From NCBI GenBank assembly GCA_031271905.1, contig JAISUT010000034.1:1-63880 (forward strand): a DNA stretch of 63,880 bases. Direction: 5' to 3'. The stretch comes from Acidobacteriota bacterium. GTDB lineage: Bacteria > Acidobacteriota > UBA6911. This document shows, piece by piece, positions 48,559 through 57,295 of this stretch (the first letter of the stretch is position 1; every line of letters begins with the position of its first letter). The notes under the pieces were generated by a model. The model was not told the origin of the DNA, did no database searches, and saw only the letters and a list, made by a program, of their open reading frames with translations. Made by a program: the position numbers and the translations under genes.

Positions 48559-50355
48559 CTAGAGCGAGGCGGGGAAGAACTCCTTCCACCGGGCGTCCAC
48601 GGCGGCGACCGTCTCCGGCGCGGGGAGCGCCAACGGCGGGTACCAGGGCTTCATGCGGCAGTCGAGCACCAGGGGCGCCTCGAAGCCGGGGTGGAGCCTT
48701 TTCAAGGACACCTCCCGGGAATGGATGTCTGCGGCGGGGTCGAAGCGGGTGAACACGGTCCAGAGGAACGCCTCGTCGCCGCCCGCGCAATCGGCGGCCA
48801 GGCCGCGGTCCACCATGACGGCGAGGCGGAACGGGCGCACGGCGCCCTCGGCGGCCAACCGGGAGCAGAGCGCGGCGGGGTCGCCCCCCCAGGCGGGCCC
48901 CTCGACGACCACGACCCCGGGGGCGTAGACGCGGGGGTTGCCGAAACGCCCGTCGCGGAACCCCCCCCCCGCCTCCCGCGCCAGCTCGAAGCGCCTCCCC
49001 CCGAGCCCCATCAAGATCGCCTTCCCCCCCTCGTTCAGCCGCCCCCCGGTGTAATCGAGGGTGTCCTCCGCGACGGGGGAGAATATGAAAAGGTCGGTGG
49101 CGAAGTCAGCCCGCTCCAATATGTGCGTCAGCAGGGGCCGGAACTCGCGCAAGGGCAGCGGCGCGTCGGTCAGGAGCAGGAACTTGGTCAGCGACAACTG
49201 CCCCTCGCCCAAGATGCGCAGCCCCGCCATGAACGCCTCCCGGGGGTAGCGTTCCGAGACGACCGCCGCCGCCAGCGGGTGCATCCCCGCGTCGTCGTAG
49301 GCGCGCACCGCCCGCACGCCGTTCATGACCAGCGGGTAGAGCGGCGCGAACAGCTCCTGCAGGTAGTCGCCGATGTAGTGGTCCTCCTGTCGCGGACGCC
49401 CGACCACGGTGGCGGGGAAGATGGCGTCCTTGCGGTGGAACATCCGCCGCAGGGAGAAGACCGGGAAGGGGTGGCGCAGGGAGTAATAGCCGTAGTGGTC
49501 GCCGAACGGCCCCTCTTCGCGGCGCACGTCCGGCGGCATCTCGCCGCAGAGGGCGAACTCCGCCTCGGCGACGACGGGCATCCCCCCGTCGGGGCGGACG
49601 ACGCCTATCCGCCCCCCCATCACGAGCGAGGCGAACACCGCCTCGGGGACGTCCTCCGGCAGCGGCGCGACGGCGGCGAGCGTGAGCGCGGGCGGCCCGC
49701 CCAGGAATATGTTCACCGGCAGGGGCTCGCCGCGCAGCTCGGCCTCGTGGTGGTGGAAGCCGAGCCCCCGGTGGATCTGGACGTGCATCCCCAGTTGCGC
49801 CGCATCCCCCGGCGCAGGGTCGGGGAATATCTGGTTGCGGTACATGCCGATGTTCGCCCGCCCCGTCGCCGGGTGCTCGGAATACGCCAGGGGGAGGGTC
49901 AGGAAGGCGCCGCCGTCCAGCGGCCACGACTTCACCTGCGGCAGGAGCGAGAGGCGCGGCGAGGGCGGGGAGCATTCGAGCACGGGGGCGGAGCGGCGCG
50001 TGCGCCACCCCAGGCGCAACAGGCGGCGCGCCACCCCGCGGCATCTCCAGAGGGAGCGCGCGCGGAGGTCGTGCATGACCTCCGCCGCCTCGGCGACTTG
50101 GCGGAAGAAGCGCACCGGCTCCCGCCCGAACGCCAGCTCGACGCGGCGCGGCGTGCCGTAGAGGTTGGTCGCGACCGGGAAGCGCGTCCCCTTTACGCAG
50201 GTGAAAAGGAGCGCGGGACCCTGCGCGGCGACGACGCGGCGCTGTATCTCCGCGAGTTCGAGCGCGGGGTCCACGGGGGCGTCGACGACTCGCAACTCCC
50301 CCTCCCTCCCCAGGAGGTCCAAGAGGCTGCGCAAGCTGACCAGGTGCGCACTCAT
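48559..50355 (-). CDS. UbiD-family prenyl-FMN decarboxylase, long form
   Basis: A 598-residue decarboxylase of the UbiD family, about 100 residues longer than E. coli UbiD. Its length is like the long UbiD homologues proposed in menaquinone (futalosine) synthesis. The fold begins with SLLDLLGREGELRVVDAPVD, GPALLF and TNLYGTPRRVELAFG. The active-site pieces are Arg in NIGMYRNQIF and the Glu residues in CGEMPPDVRREEGPFGDHYGYYS, the expected E-R-E set. The partner flavin prenyltransferase UbiX is not in the window. It follows the ArnT-like gene by 22 bases. Whether it serves ubiquinone, menaquinone or another acid is not decided here. Confidence 0.88.
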   Translation of the reverse strand: MSAHLVSLRSLLDLLGREGELRVVDAPVDPALELAEIQRRVVAAQGPALLFTCVKGTRFPVATNLYGTPRRVELAFGREPVRFFRQVAEAAEVMHDLRARSLWRCRGVARRLLRLGWRTRRSAPVLECSPPSPRLSLLPQVKSWPLDGGAFLTLPLAYSEHPATGRANIGMYRNQIFPDPAPGDAAQLGMHVQIHRGLGFHHHEAELRGEPLPVNIFLGGPPALTLAAVAPLPEDVPEAVFASLVMGGRIGVVRPDGGMPVVAEAEFALCGEMPPDVRREEGPFGDHYGYYSLRHPFPVFSLRRMFHRKDAIFPATVVGRPRQEDHYIGDYLQELFAPLYPLVMNGVRAVRAYDDAGMHPLAAAVVSERYPREAFMAGLRILGEGQLSLTKFLLLTDAPLPLREFRPLLTHILERADFATDLFIFSPVAEDTLDYTGGRLNEGGKAILMGLGGRRFELAREAGGGFRDGRFGNPRVYAPGVVVVEGPAWGGDPAALCSRLAAEGAVRPFRLAVMVDRGLAADCAGGDEAFLWTVFTRFDPAADIHSREVSLKRLHPGFEAPLVLDCRMKPWYPPLALPAPETVAAVDARWKEFFPASL

Positions 50356-50377
50356 AGCGGTGGGAGTATAGCACGCG

Positions 50378-52054
50378 CTACGGCAGGTTGGACACCAGCA
50401 GCAGCTCCCTGCCCCGCACCTCCTCGTCGGAAAGCAACTGCTTGAACCTGATGGAGAACAGAGGCCTGCGCCCCAAGATGTGCAGCGTCAGCCCGTCCTG
50501 GGAGAACCTGTCGTAGTCGCGACGGTCGAGGATGCAGAACACCCGCCCCCCGGAGCGCAGACGCTCCCGCATCCTGCCGTAGTCGTCCTCCTCGAAGATG
50601 CGCCGCCCCAGATAGAACGCCATGCTCGGAAACGCCGTGCGGAAGTACCCCGCCTGCACGTCGCCCGCGCCGCCTGCCGCAGTCCGCTCCCCTATCGTCC
50701 GGCAAAAGTCCTTGACGGGGCGGAAGCGCTCGAGCGCGGGGATGTAGATCAGCGCCCCGGAAAGGAACAGCGCCCACAGGGAGAACGACAGGACGGCGAA
50801 GCACCGCCGGAAGTCCCCGCGCCAGCCGCACCACGCCAACGCGCCCGCGCCGGCGAGCAGGACGAGCGACGGCCCGTGGCGCAAGGCGAAGCCGACGTCG
50901 GGCATGAGCAGGTCCATGATGAACGGCAGGGCGGACGCCATGACGAGCAGGACGAACACCAGGAAGCCGCAGAGCCACCTCCACCCGCCCCCGACGCGCC
51001 GCGCCCCCGCGCCCACCTCCTCCAACATGCCGGCGACCAGGACGGCGGCCGCCGGGTACATCGGCGCGATGTAGTATTCCTGCTTGTTCTTCGACGCCGA
51101 GAACAGGAGGAACACCAGGGCGCACCAGAGGAGGGGGATGCCGAAGGCGGGGTCTTTCAAACGCCCCCGCAACCCCCGGCGGAGGGAGAGCAACGCACCC
51201 ACGCCCACGAACGCCCACGGGAAGAAGTCCGAGAACCAGACCGGGACGTAGTAGAAGAGGCCGCGCGAGGGGCCGTAGGACTCCGAGGCGAAGCGCCCCA
51301 GGTTGTCGCGCAGGAAGAAGGGGGCGATGTACGCCCAGCCGTGCGCGCGGTAGCTCAGGATGTAATACGGGAGCGCGATGCAGAGGAATATCAGCGCACC
51401 CCGCCACAGGCGCATGCCGCCCAGGCGCACCCCCACGGCCCCGTCCCGCGCGCGCCACGCCGCCCACGCCGCCCACGCCAGCAGCACCCCGGCGGGGATG
51501 AGCGCCGCGACCGGCCCCTTGGTCAAGAAACCGAGGGCGGCGCAGGCGTAGAAGCCGTACCAGTCCGCCGACCTCCCCGTGGCGACCGCCCCCGTCAGGA
51601 AGAAGAACGCCCCCGTCAGGAAGAAGAGCAGCAGGACGTCGATGGGCAGGCGGTGCTCAAGGATGAAGATGCGCGGCGTGGTCGCCACGACGACCGCCGC
51701 CGCGAGCGCCGCCTGCGGCCCGAAGAGCCTCCACGCGCAACGCCAGGAGAAGAGCAGCACCCCCACCGTCGCCAACGCCCCCGGCAGCCGGACGGCGAAC
51801 TCCCCGACCCCCGCGACCTTGTAGGCGAGCAGCACCGCCCAGTAGGTGAGGGGGGGCTTGTTCACCCTCGGCTCGAAATTGAAGCGCGGCGAAAGCCAGT
51901 CGCCGCCGGCGAGCATCTCGCGCGGGGTCTCCGCGTAGAACGCCTCGCTCCCGTCCCAGATGGACGATGCGCCCAGGTTGATGAAATACGGGAGCGCCAG
52001 GCAGGCCAGGACGGCGGCGTGAAGCCAGGGGGAATCGAGACGTGGCTGGGACAT
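50378..52054 (-). CDS. ArnT/PMT-type membrane glycosyltransferase (GT83/39)
   Basis: A polytopic inner-membrane protein of 558 residues with about 12 helices. The first periplasmic loop has the catalytic-type acidic residue and pattern DGSEAFYAETPREMLAGGDW, then FNFEPRVNKPPLTYW, as in ArnT. SASKNKQEYYIAPMYPA is the second conserved loop. ArnT moves aminoarabinose from undecaprenyl phosphate to lipid A. No arnBCAD genes are nearby, so the donor sugar is unknown. It shares the minus strand with an LpxL-like acyltransferase upstream, with a short repeat in the gap. Confidence 0.85.
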   Translation of the reverse strand: MSQPRLDSPWLHAAVLACLALPYFINLGASSIWDGSEAFYAETPREMLAGGDWLSPRFNFEPRVNKPPLTYWAVLLAYKVAGVGEFAVRLPGALATVGVLLFSWRCAWRLFGPQAALAAAVVVATTPRIFILEHRLPIDVLLLFFLTGAFFFLTGAVATGRSADWYGFYACAALGFLTKGPVAALIPAGVLLAWAAWAAWRARDGAVGVRLGGMRLWRGALIFLCIALPYYILSYRAHGWAYIAPFFLRDNLGRFASESYGPSRGLFYYVPVWFSDFFPWAFVGVGALLSLRRGLRGRLKDPAFGIPLLWCALVFLLFSASKNKQEYYIAPMYPAAAVLVAGMLEEVGAGARRVGGGWRWLCGFLVFVLLVMASALPFIMDLLMPDVGFALRHGPSLVLLAGAGALAWCGWRGDFRRCFAVLSFSLWALFLSGALIYIPALERFRPVKDFCRTIGERTAAGGAGDVQAGYFRTAFPSMAFYLGRRIFEEDDYGRMRERLRSGGRVFCILDRRDYDRFSQDGLTLHILGRRPLFSIRFKQLLSDEEVRGRELLLVSNLP

Positions 52055-52101
52055 GCCGTTTTCGCAGTCCTTTCACAATCGGGCGTTGGACACATTCACA
52101 A

Positions 52102-52164
52102 GGGAGCCTCAAAAACCCCGGACGCTGCGGCGACGCCTTGTCTGCGTGCTTTTTAGAGGCCCCC
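52102..52164 (-). repeat. short-form inverted-repeat element, family 1 (copy 8)
   Basis: 63 bp from GGGAGCCTCAAAAACCCC to GCTTTTTAGAGGCCCCC, with GACGCCTTGTCTGCG in the middle. It lies in the 183-base gap between the LpxL-like and ArnT-like genes. Confidence 0.82.
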
Positions 52165-52237
52165 ACAAGGATGTTGATTTTACTGCGGAAGCCCCCGGGA
52201 TGGTACCGCATTTTCCCATCGCGCGGGCGTCGCGCGG

Positions 52238-53158
52238 TCAGGCGTACAGGTCGCGGGGGTCGTCCGGGGGGCGAGCCTTCCAGCGCTTGTGCCCCCAGAG
52301 CCACGCCTCGGGCTGCTCCCGGACGATGCGCTCCAGCACGCCGTTCAGGCGCAGGGTGTTGACGCGCAGGTCTTCGGCGGTGTCGCCGGTGCGCACCATG
52401 TCCACGGGCTCCAGGAATTTTATGGTGTAACGCCCCTTGCGCAGCGGCGTCAGGTACCCGGGCAGCACCGGCGCGCCGGTGCGCAGCGCCAGCAGCGCCA
52501 CGCCGGTGGAGGTCGCGGCGGGGACTCCGAAGAAATCGACGAACACCCCCTCGGACGGCCGGACGTTCTGATCCATCAGGACGCCGGTCGTGCGCCCCGC
52601 CTTCAGCTCCCGCAGGATGTGGCGCGCCGAATCCTTCTTGTAGACCACGGTGTTGCCCTTGGATTCGCGGACCGCGCGCAGGTACCGCTCCAGCCGCGCG
52701 TTGTCCAAAGGGCGCGTCGTGAAGCTCAGCGGGTGCCCGTGCAAGGCGTGCGCGGTCGGCAGCAGCTCCCACGAGCTGAAATGACCGGTCAGGTAGAGGA
52801 CGCCCTTCCCCTTGGAGAGGGCGGCGCGGTAGTTCCGCAAGCCGTCCACAGGGTCATAGTCCGCCAGACGGCCGATGTTCGCCGGCGTCAGCGAGGGCAG
52901 GCGGCTGACCTCCAAGAGGTTCATCCCCACGTTCTGGAAGCTCCGGCGCGCGACCTGGCGGCGGCGGCGCGGCGCCATCTCCGGGAAGGCGATCTTCAAG
53001 TTCACGTCGGCGATGCGGCGGTGCCTGCCGTCCAGGCAGTAAAACGCCGCCGCCAGGGCGCGGACGACCCAGACGCCGACCGGGCGCGGCACGACGCGGA
53101 AGAACGCGATCACCAGCCGCGCCAGCATGTACACGGGCAACGAATCCAACCTATCCAC
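52238..53158 (-). CDS. LpxL/HtrB-family lipid A acyltransferase
   Basis: A membrane-anchored late acyltransferase of 306 residues. One N-terminal hydrophobic segment is followed by a DVNLKIAFPEM block. The catalytic HX4E motif is TGHFSSWELLP near residue 125. MDQNVRPSEGVFVDFFG and VLPGYLTPLRKGRYTI match the family. It probably adds a secondary acyl chain to lipid A or a related lipid. It starts close to the divergent gene at 53220, and the ArnT-like gene follows on the same strand. Confidence 0.9.
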   Translation of the reverse strand: MDRLDSLPVYMLARLVIAFFRVVPRPVGVWVVRALAAAFYCLDGRHRRIADVNLKIAFPEMAPRRRRQVARRSFQNVGMNLLEVSRLPSLTPANIGRLADYDPVDGLRNYRAALSKGKGVLYLTGHFSSWELLPTAHALHGHPLSFTTRPLDNARLERYLRAVRESKGNTVVYKKDSARHILRELKAGRTTGVLMDQNVRPSEGVFVDFFGVPAATSTGVALLALRTGAPVLPGYLTPLRKGRYTIKFLEPVDMVRTGDTAEDLRVNTLRLNGVLERIVREQPEAWLWGHKRWKARPPDDPRDLYA

Positions 53159-53169
53159 CTCCCACGCCC

Positions 53170-53198
53170 CTTACGCCGCAAAGGAGACGTGCTATACT
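53170..53198 (+). promoter_or_regulatory. promoter of the exported unknown protein
   Basis: A TATACT -10 box (53193-53198) lies 22 bases before ATG 53220. The -35 near 53171-53176 (TTACGC) is weak. It is back-to-back with the acyltransferase start. Confidence 0.45.
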
Positions 53199-53219
53199 GT
53201 GCGTTCACGGAAACGCCGC

Positions 53220-53912
53220 ATGGAAATGAAGACACGAGACCGCATCCGCTTCGCAACCGCAACCGTCGCCCCGGCGCTCGCGCTGGCGCTCCTGCTCGCC
53301 GCCGCCGCGCCCGCATGGGCGCGCTACAAGGCCCCCGGCTGGGAGGCGGGCCCGAGGGAGGGCTATCCGGCGTCCCTGTCGAGCGAAGGGGTCACCATCG
53401 CCGTCGAGCCGCTTTACACGGACGAGCTCGCCGCGCGCGCCTTCGACAAGAAAGACCTGGTGACACGCGGGATTATGCCGTTCGGCGTGGTCATTTTCAA
53501 CGACAACGACTTCCCGGTCGAGGTGGACGGCCTCAGCATCGAGCTGATCCACAAGGAGCGGGGGGACGTCCACGTCAAGACGATGCCGCCGAGCGAGGTG
53601 GTGTGGCGCGTCTCCCGGCGCGACAAGACGTGGCGGACGCAACGGATCCCGCGCCTGGAGCCGGACGGGTTCGACAAGGACATGCTGGAGGACTTCGACG
53701 GCAAGTTCCTGATGGACGCGACCGCCCCCCCGCACGGCAAGGCGGGCGGGTTCCTCTACCTGCACCTGCCGCTGGGCGAAGCGCCGTCGGCGGAGGAGGT
53801 CGCCGCCTTCCTCTCCGGCGCGCTGCTGTACATCCCGAAAATCTACCGCCAAGACGACGGCAGCCGCATGATCTACTTCGAGGTGGACCTGGCGCCCGCC
53901 GTGAAAAGATAG
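53220..53912 (+). CDS. exported protein of unknown function
   Basis: I do not recognise a family. It has 230 residues with a clear Sec signal (about 13-38, ending PAWARY). The mature part is soluble, with a beta-rich segment LVTRGIMPFGVVIFNDNDFPVEVDG... seen in short pieces: GIMPFGVVIFNDND and FPVEVDGLSIEL. FGVVIFNDNDFPVEV resembles the strand pattern of immunoglobulin-like periplasmic domains. There are no membrane helices after the signal and no Cys pairs. ATG 53220 is chosen over upstream starts because those lie before the -10 box. It sits between lipid genes and hisS with no operon partner. Confidence 0.6.
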   Translation: MEMKTRDRIRFATATVAPALALALLLAAAAPAWARYKAPGWEAGPREGYPASLSSEGVTIAVEPLYTDELAARAFDKKDLVTRGIMPFGVVIFNDNDFPVEVDGLSIELIHKERGDVHVKTMPPSEVVWRVSRRDKTWRTQRIPRLEPDGFDKDMLEDFDGKFLMDATAPPHGKAGGFLYLHLPLGEAPSAEEVAAFLSGALLYIPKIYRQDDGSRMIYFEVDLAPAVKR

Positions 53913-54033
53913 CCGCGCCCGCCGGACGCCCGGCGCGCATCCCCGTCCCGACCGCATCCCCCCGCAGCGCCCGATGGCAATCGCCGCCGAAGACTGCTAT
54001 CATTGGCGTCTTTGCGAAAGAGGTTTTACAGAC

Positions 54034-55293
54034 ATGGGCGAATTCACACTGGGGAACCTGCCGGGGACGCGCGACCTGCTGCCGGAGGACACGGCGCTCT
54101 GGCAATCCATCGAATCCGCGGCGCGCGACGTCTTCGGCAGGTACGGCTTCGCCGAGATACGGACCCCGATCATCGAGCCGACGGAGCTGTTCGCGCGCGG
54201 CATCGGCGCGGACACCGACATCGTCGGCAAGGAGATGTACACCTTCCGGGACCAGAGCGGCCGCTCGGTGACGCTCCGCCCCGAGGGGACCGCCTCGGTG
54301 GTGCGCGCCTACATCCAGGGCGCGATGCACCGCGAGGGGGGGGTGCGCAAGCTCTATTACCACGGTCCCATGTTCCGCCACGAGAAGAAGCAGAAGGGGC
54401 GTTGGCGGCAGTTCTACCAGGTCGGCGCGGAGGCGATCGGCTCGGAGCACCCGGCGGTGGACGCCGAGATCATCGAGATGGCGCTCGGGCTGCTCGACGC
54501 GCTCGGCGTCAAGGCGCGCCTCTGCGTCAACTCCGTCGGCTGCCGCGACTGCCGCCCCCGCTACGTGGAGCTGCTGCGCGCGGAGCTGCAAAAGTCCCCC
54601 GGCGGCCTTTGCGAGGACTGCCGCCGCCGCGCGGAGACCAACCCCCTGCGCGTCCTCGATTGCAAGGTCGAGGGGTGCCAGCCGCTGGTCGCCGCCCTGC
54701 CCGCCATCACCGACCACCTGTGCGCAGGCTGCGCCGGACACTTCGCCCAGTTGCGCGCGCACCTCGACGACGCCGGCATCGCCTACGAGGTGGCGCCCCG
54801 CCTGGTGCGCGGCCTCGACTACTACGTGCGCACCGCGTTCGAGGTCGTCAGCGGCGACCTCGGCTCGCAGAACGCCCTGGCGGGGGGCGGGCGCTACGAC
54901 GGGCTCTCGGAGGTGCTGGGCGGCCCGGCGGCGCCCGCGATCGGCTTCGCCATCGGCCTGGACCGGCTGGCGATGATCCTCGGCGAGTCGCGCGGGGACG
55001 CCGACCGGCGCGGGCCGGAGCTGTTCCTGGCGTGGATGGGGGATGCGGCGTTCGTCAAGGCGCTGGAGATCGCGCGCCACCTGCGGCGGAGGGGGCGGCG
55101 CTGCCACGTCGATTTCGGCGAGGGGCGGCTGAAGGGCCAGTTGCGCCTCGCGGGCAAGCTGGGGGCGCGCCATGTGCTGATCATCGGCGAGGACGAGCTG
55201 GCGCGCGGGAGATACTCCATCAAGCGGTTCGCGGACTCCCGGCAGTGGGAGGTGACGATGGAGGAGTTGGAGGCGTACCTCGAAACGACGTAG
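54034..55293 (+). CDS. hisS: histidyl-tRNA synthetase
   Basis: Charges tRNA-His. It has 419 residues, class II. Motif 2 is MFRHEKKQKGRWRQFYQ, the His-A site RGLDYYVRTAFEV, and motif 3 GFAIGLDRLAMILG. A Cys-rich insert (about 185-255) has C-x2-C pairs in GCRDC, LCEDC and LCAGC, suggesting a zinc site as in several non-enteric HisS. The C-terminal anticodon domain is complete. ATG 54034 follows AGAGGT; an earlier frame start at 53974 is not used. It is followed by mutL 42 bases on. Confidence 0.96.
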   Translation: MGEFTLGNLPGTRDLLPEDTALWQSIESAARDVFGRYGFAEIRTPIIEPTELFARGIGADTDIVGKEMYTFRDQSGRSVTLRPEGTASVVRAYIQGAMHREGGVRKLYYHGPMFRHEKKQKGRWRQFYQVGAEAIGSEHPAVDAEIIEMALGLLDALGVKARLCVNSVGCRDCRPRYVELLRAELQKSPGGLCEDCRRRAETNPLRVLDCKVEGCQPLVAALPAITDHLCAGCAGHFAQLRAHLDDAGIAYEVAPRLVRGLDYYVRTAFEVVSGDLGSQNALAGGGRYDGLSEVLGGPAAPAIGFAIGLDRLAMILGESRGDADRRGPELFLAWMGDAAFVKALEIARHLRRRGRRCHVDFGEGRLKGQLRLAGKLGARHVLIIGEDELARGRYSIKRFADSRQWEVTMEELEAYLETT

Positions 55294-55335
55294 GGGCGGC
55301 GCCCCGCGCACCCGCATTTGAGGGTCGATGAGACT

Positions 55336-57231
55336 ATGAACAAGATCCAGGTGCTGCCGGAGATACTGGCGAACAAGATCGCCGCCGGCGAGATCGTCGA
55401 GCGTCCGGCGTCCGCCGTGAAAGAGATGGTGGAGAACTCCCTGGACGCGGGGAGCCGCGCCATCCACGTCGAGGTGCGCGCGGGCGGCAAGCGCTCCATC
55501 CTGGTGCGCGACGACGGCGAGGGGATGGGGGCGGACGACGCGCTGCTGGCGTTCGAACATCATGCGACCAGCAAGTTGCGCTCCGCCGACGACCTCGCCT
55601 CCATCGCGACGCTCGGTTTCCGGGGCGAGGCGCTCCCGTCCATCGCCTCGGTCTCGCGCCTGGTGTTGCGCACCCGCCGCGCGGAGGACGCCGCCGGGAC
55701 GGAGGTCGAGATACACGGCGGCGTGATGCGCTCGGTCAAGTCCATCCCCTGGGACAGGGGGACGGAGATCGAGGCGCGCGACCTTTTCCACAACATCCCC
55801 GCGCGCCGGAAGTTCCTCCGCGCCAACGACACGGAGTTGGGGCATGTCGCGCGCCTGGTGACGCACTACGCGCTGGCGCACCCCGAGACGCGCTTCACGC
55901 TCGTGAGCGAGGGGCGCACCCTCATGGACGCCACCGCAGTCCCCGACATCGGGGATCGCGTGTTCCAGGTCTTCGGCGACGGCTTCATGGACGCCCTCAT
56001 CCCGTTCGACGGGCGGGACGGGGCGGCGCGGGCGCATGGCTTCACCTCCCTGCCGCAGGAGCAGCGGACGAACGCCTACTCGCAGTACATCTTCGTGAAC
56101 GGGCGGATGGTGCGCGACAAGGTGCTCATCGGCGCCATCCGCCAGGCGTACCGCAACTACATGCCTGCGGCGTCCTACCCGGTGACGATCCTGTTCCTGG
56201 ACCTGCCGTTCGAGGAGGTCGACGTCAACGCGCACCCGGCCAAGACCGAGATCCGCTTCCGCGAGCAGAACGCCGTGCACCGGCTGGTCGCCGACGCCAT
56301 CGACCGCGCCCTGAAGGAGAACGTCGCCATCCCCTCCTACGCGCACCGCCCAGTCCCGCCCTTTCCCGCCGCCCCCGCAGGCGATGACGGCGCCCCACGC
56401 GCCTTCGAGGATGCGGGGCGGCACGCGCCCCCGGCGTCCGCGCCCTCGGTCGCCGACGCCGAGGCGCAGTGGAACCTGCGCCCGCCGCCGGGCCTTGCGC
56501 AACCCTCTTTGAACTACCCGTTGCCGGCCGGCCACGCGCCGTACACGGCGCGCCCCATGCCAGACCCCGCGATCATGCGGCAGGCGCCGTCCGGCGGCGC
56601 GGCGGGCGGGCTGGGGGCGGCGGCGGGCTTGGACCTTTCCGGCGCGCGCATCCTCGGGCAGATGCACGACAGCTACATCATCGCCTCGGACGCCAAGGGG
56701 CTCTTGATCGTAGACCAGCACGTCGCGCACGAGCGCATCCTGTACGAGAAGTTCGCCGCCGAGGCGGGGAGCGGGCGCGTGGAGACGCAGGGGCTCCTGA
56801 TCCCGCTGGCGCTGGAGCTGACGCCGCCGCAGATGGCGCTCGCCCAGCGGCTGCTGCCGGAGCTGGAGCGCAACGGCTTCGAGGTGGAGCCGTTCGGGGG
56901 GGCGTCCATCCTCATCCGCTCGGTGCCCGCGCTGGCGGGGACGGCGGACGGGGCGGACAGCCGCGCGCTCGTGGCGGAGATCCTCGAAGGGTTCGGCGGG
57001 GGCGAAGGCGGCGGGGACGGCATGGACGTGGAGAAGCTGCGCGACCGCATCGCCATCAAATCCGCCTGCCACGCGGCGATCAAGGTCAACACCCCCCTCG
57101 GCATGGAGAAGATGCGCTGGCTGCTGGACGAGCTGTCGCGCACGGACGTCCCGACGAACTGCCCGCACGGCCGCCCCATCATCCTGCGCTTCTCCCTGCG
57201 CGAGATCGAAAAGAACTTCGGCAGGGCGTGA
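55336..57231 (+). CDS. mutL: DNA mismatch repair protein MutL (endonuclease type)
   Basis: The coordinating ATPase of mismatch repair, 631 residues. The GHKL ATPase has ENSLDAG, DDGEGM, and GFRGEALPSIASVS. A Pro/Ala linker (about 335-430) joins the C-terminal dimer domain. That domain has the endonuclease motif DQHVAHERILYE, plus SACHAAIK and NCPHGRPIILRF, which together mark nicking MutL as in Bacillus, not the E. coli type that relies on MutH. Strand discrimination is therefore probably MutH-independent. ATG 55336 is taken; the TTG at 55318 is less likely. Confidence 0.95.
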   Translation: MNKIQVLPEILANKIAAGEIVERPASAVKEMVENSLDAGSRAIHVEVRAGGKRSILVRDDGEGMGADDALLAFEHHATSKLRSADDLASIATLGFRGEALPSIASVSRLVLRTRRAEDAAGTEVEIHGGVMRSVKSIPWDRGTEIEARDLFHNIPARRKFLRANDTELGHVARLVTHYALAHPETRFTLVSEGRTLMDATAVPDIGDRVFQVFGDGFMDALIPFDGRDGAARAHGFTSLPQEQRTNAYSQYIFVNGRMVRDKVLIGAIRQAYRNYMPAASYPVTILFLDLPFEEVDVNAHPAKTEIRFREQNAVHRLVADAIDRALKENVAIPSYAHRPVPPFPAAPAGDDGAPRAFEDAGRHAPPASAPSVADAEAQWNLRPPPGLAQPSLNYPLPAGHAPYTARPMPDPAIMRQAPSGGAAGGLGAAAGLDLSGARILGQMHDSYIIASDAKGLLIVDQHVAHERILYEKFAAEAGSGRVETQGLLIPLALELTPPQMALAQRLLPELERNGFEVEPFGGASILIRSVPALAGTADGADSRALVAEILEGFGGGEGGGDGMDVEKLRDRIAIKSACHAAIKVNTPLGMEKMRWLLDELSRTDVPTNCPHGRPIILRFSLREIEKNFGRA

Positions 57232-57295
57232 CGGGGCGGGCGGGGGCATCCGGATTCCGGGGGGCGTCGGAAGGGGGGGCATGGGAGGGGCGAGC

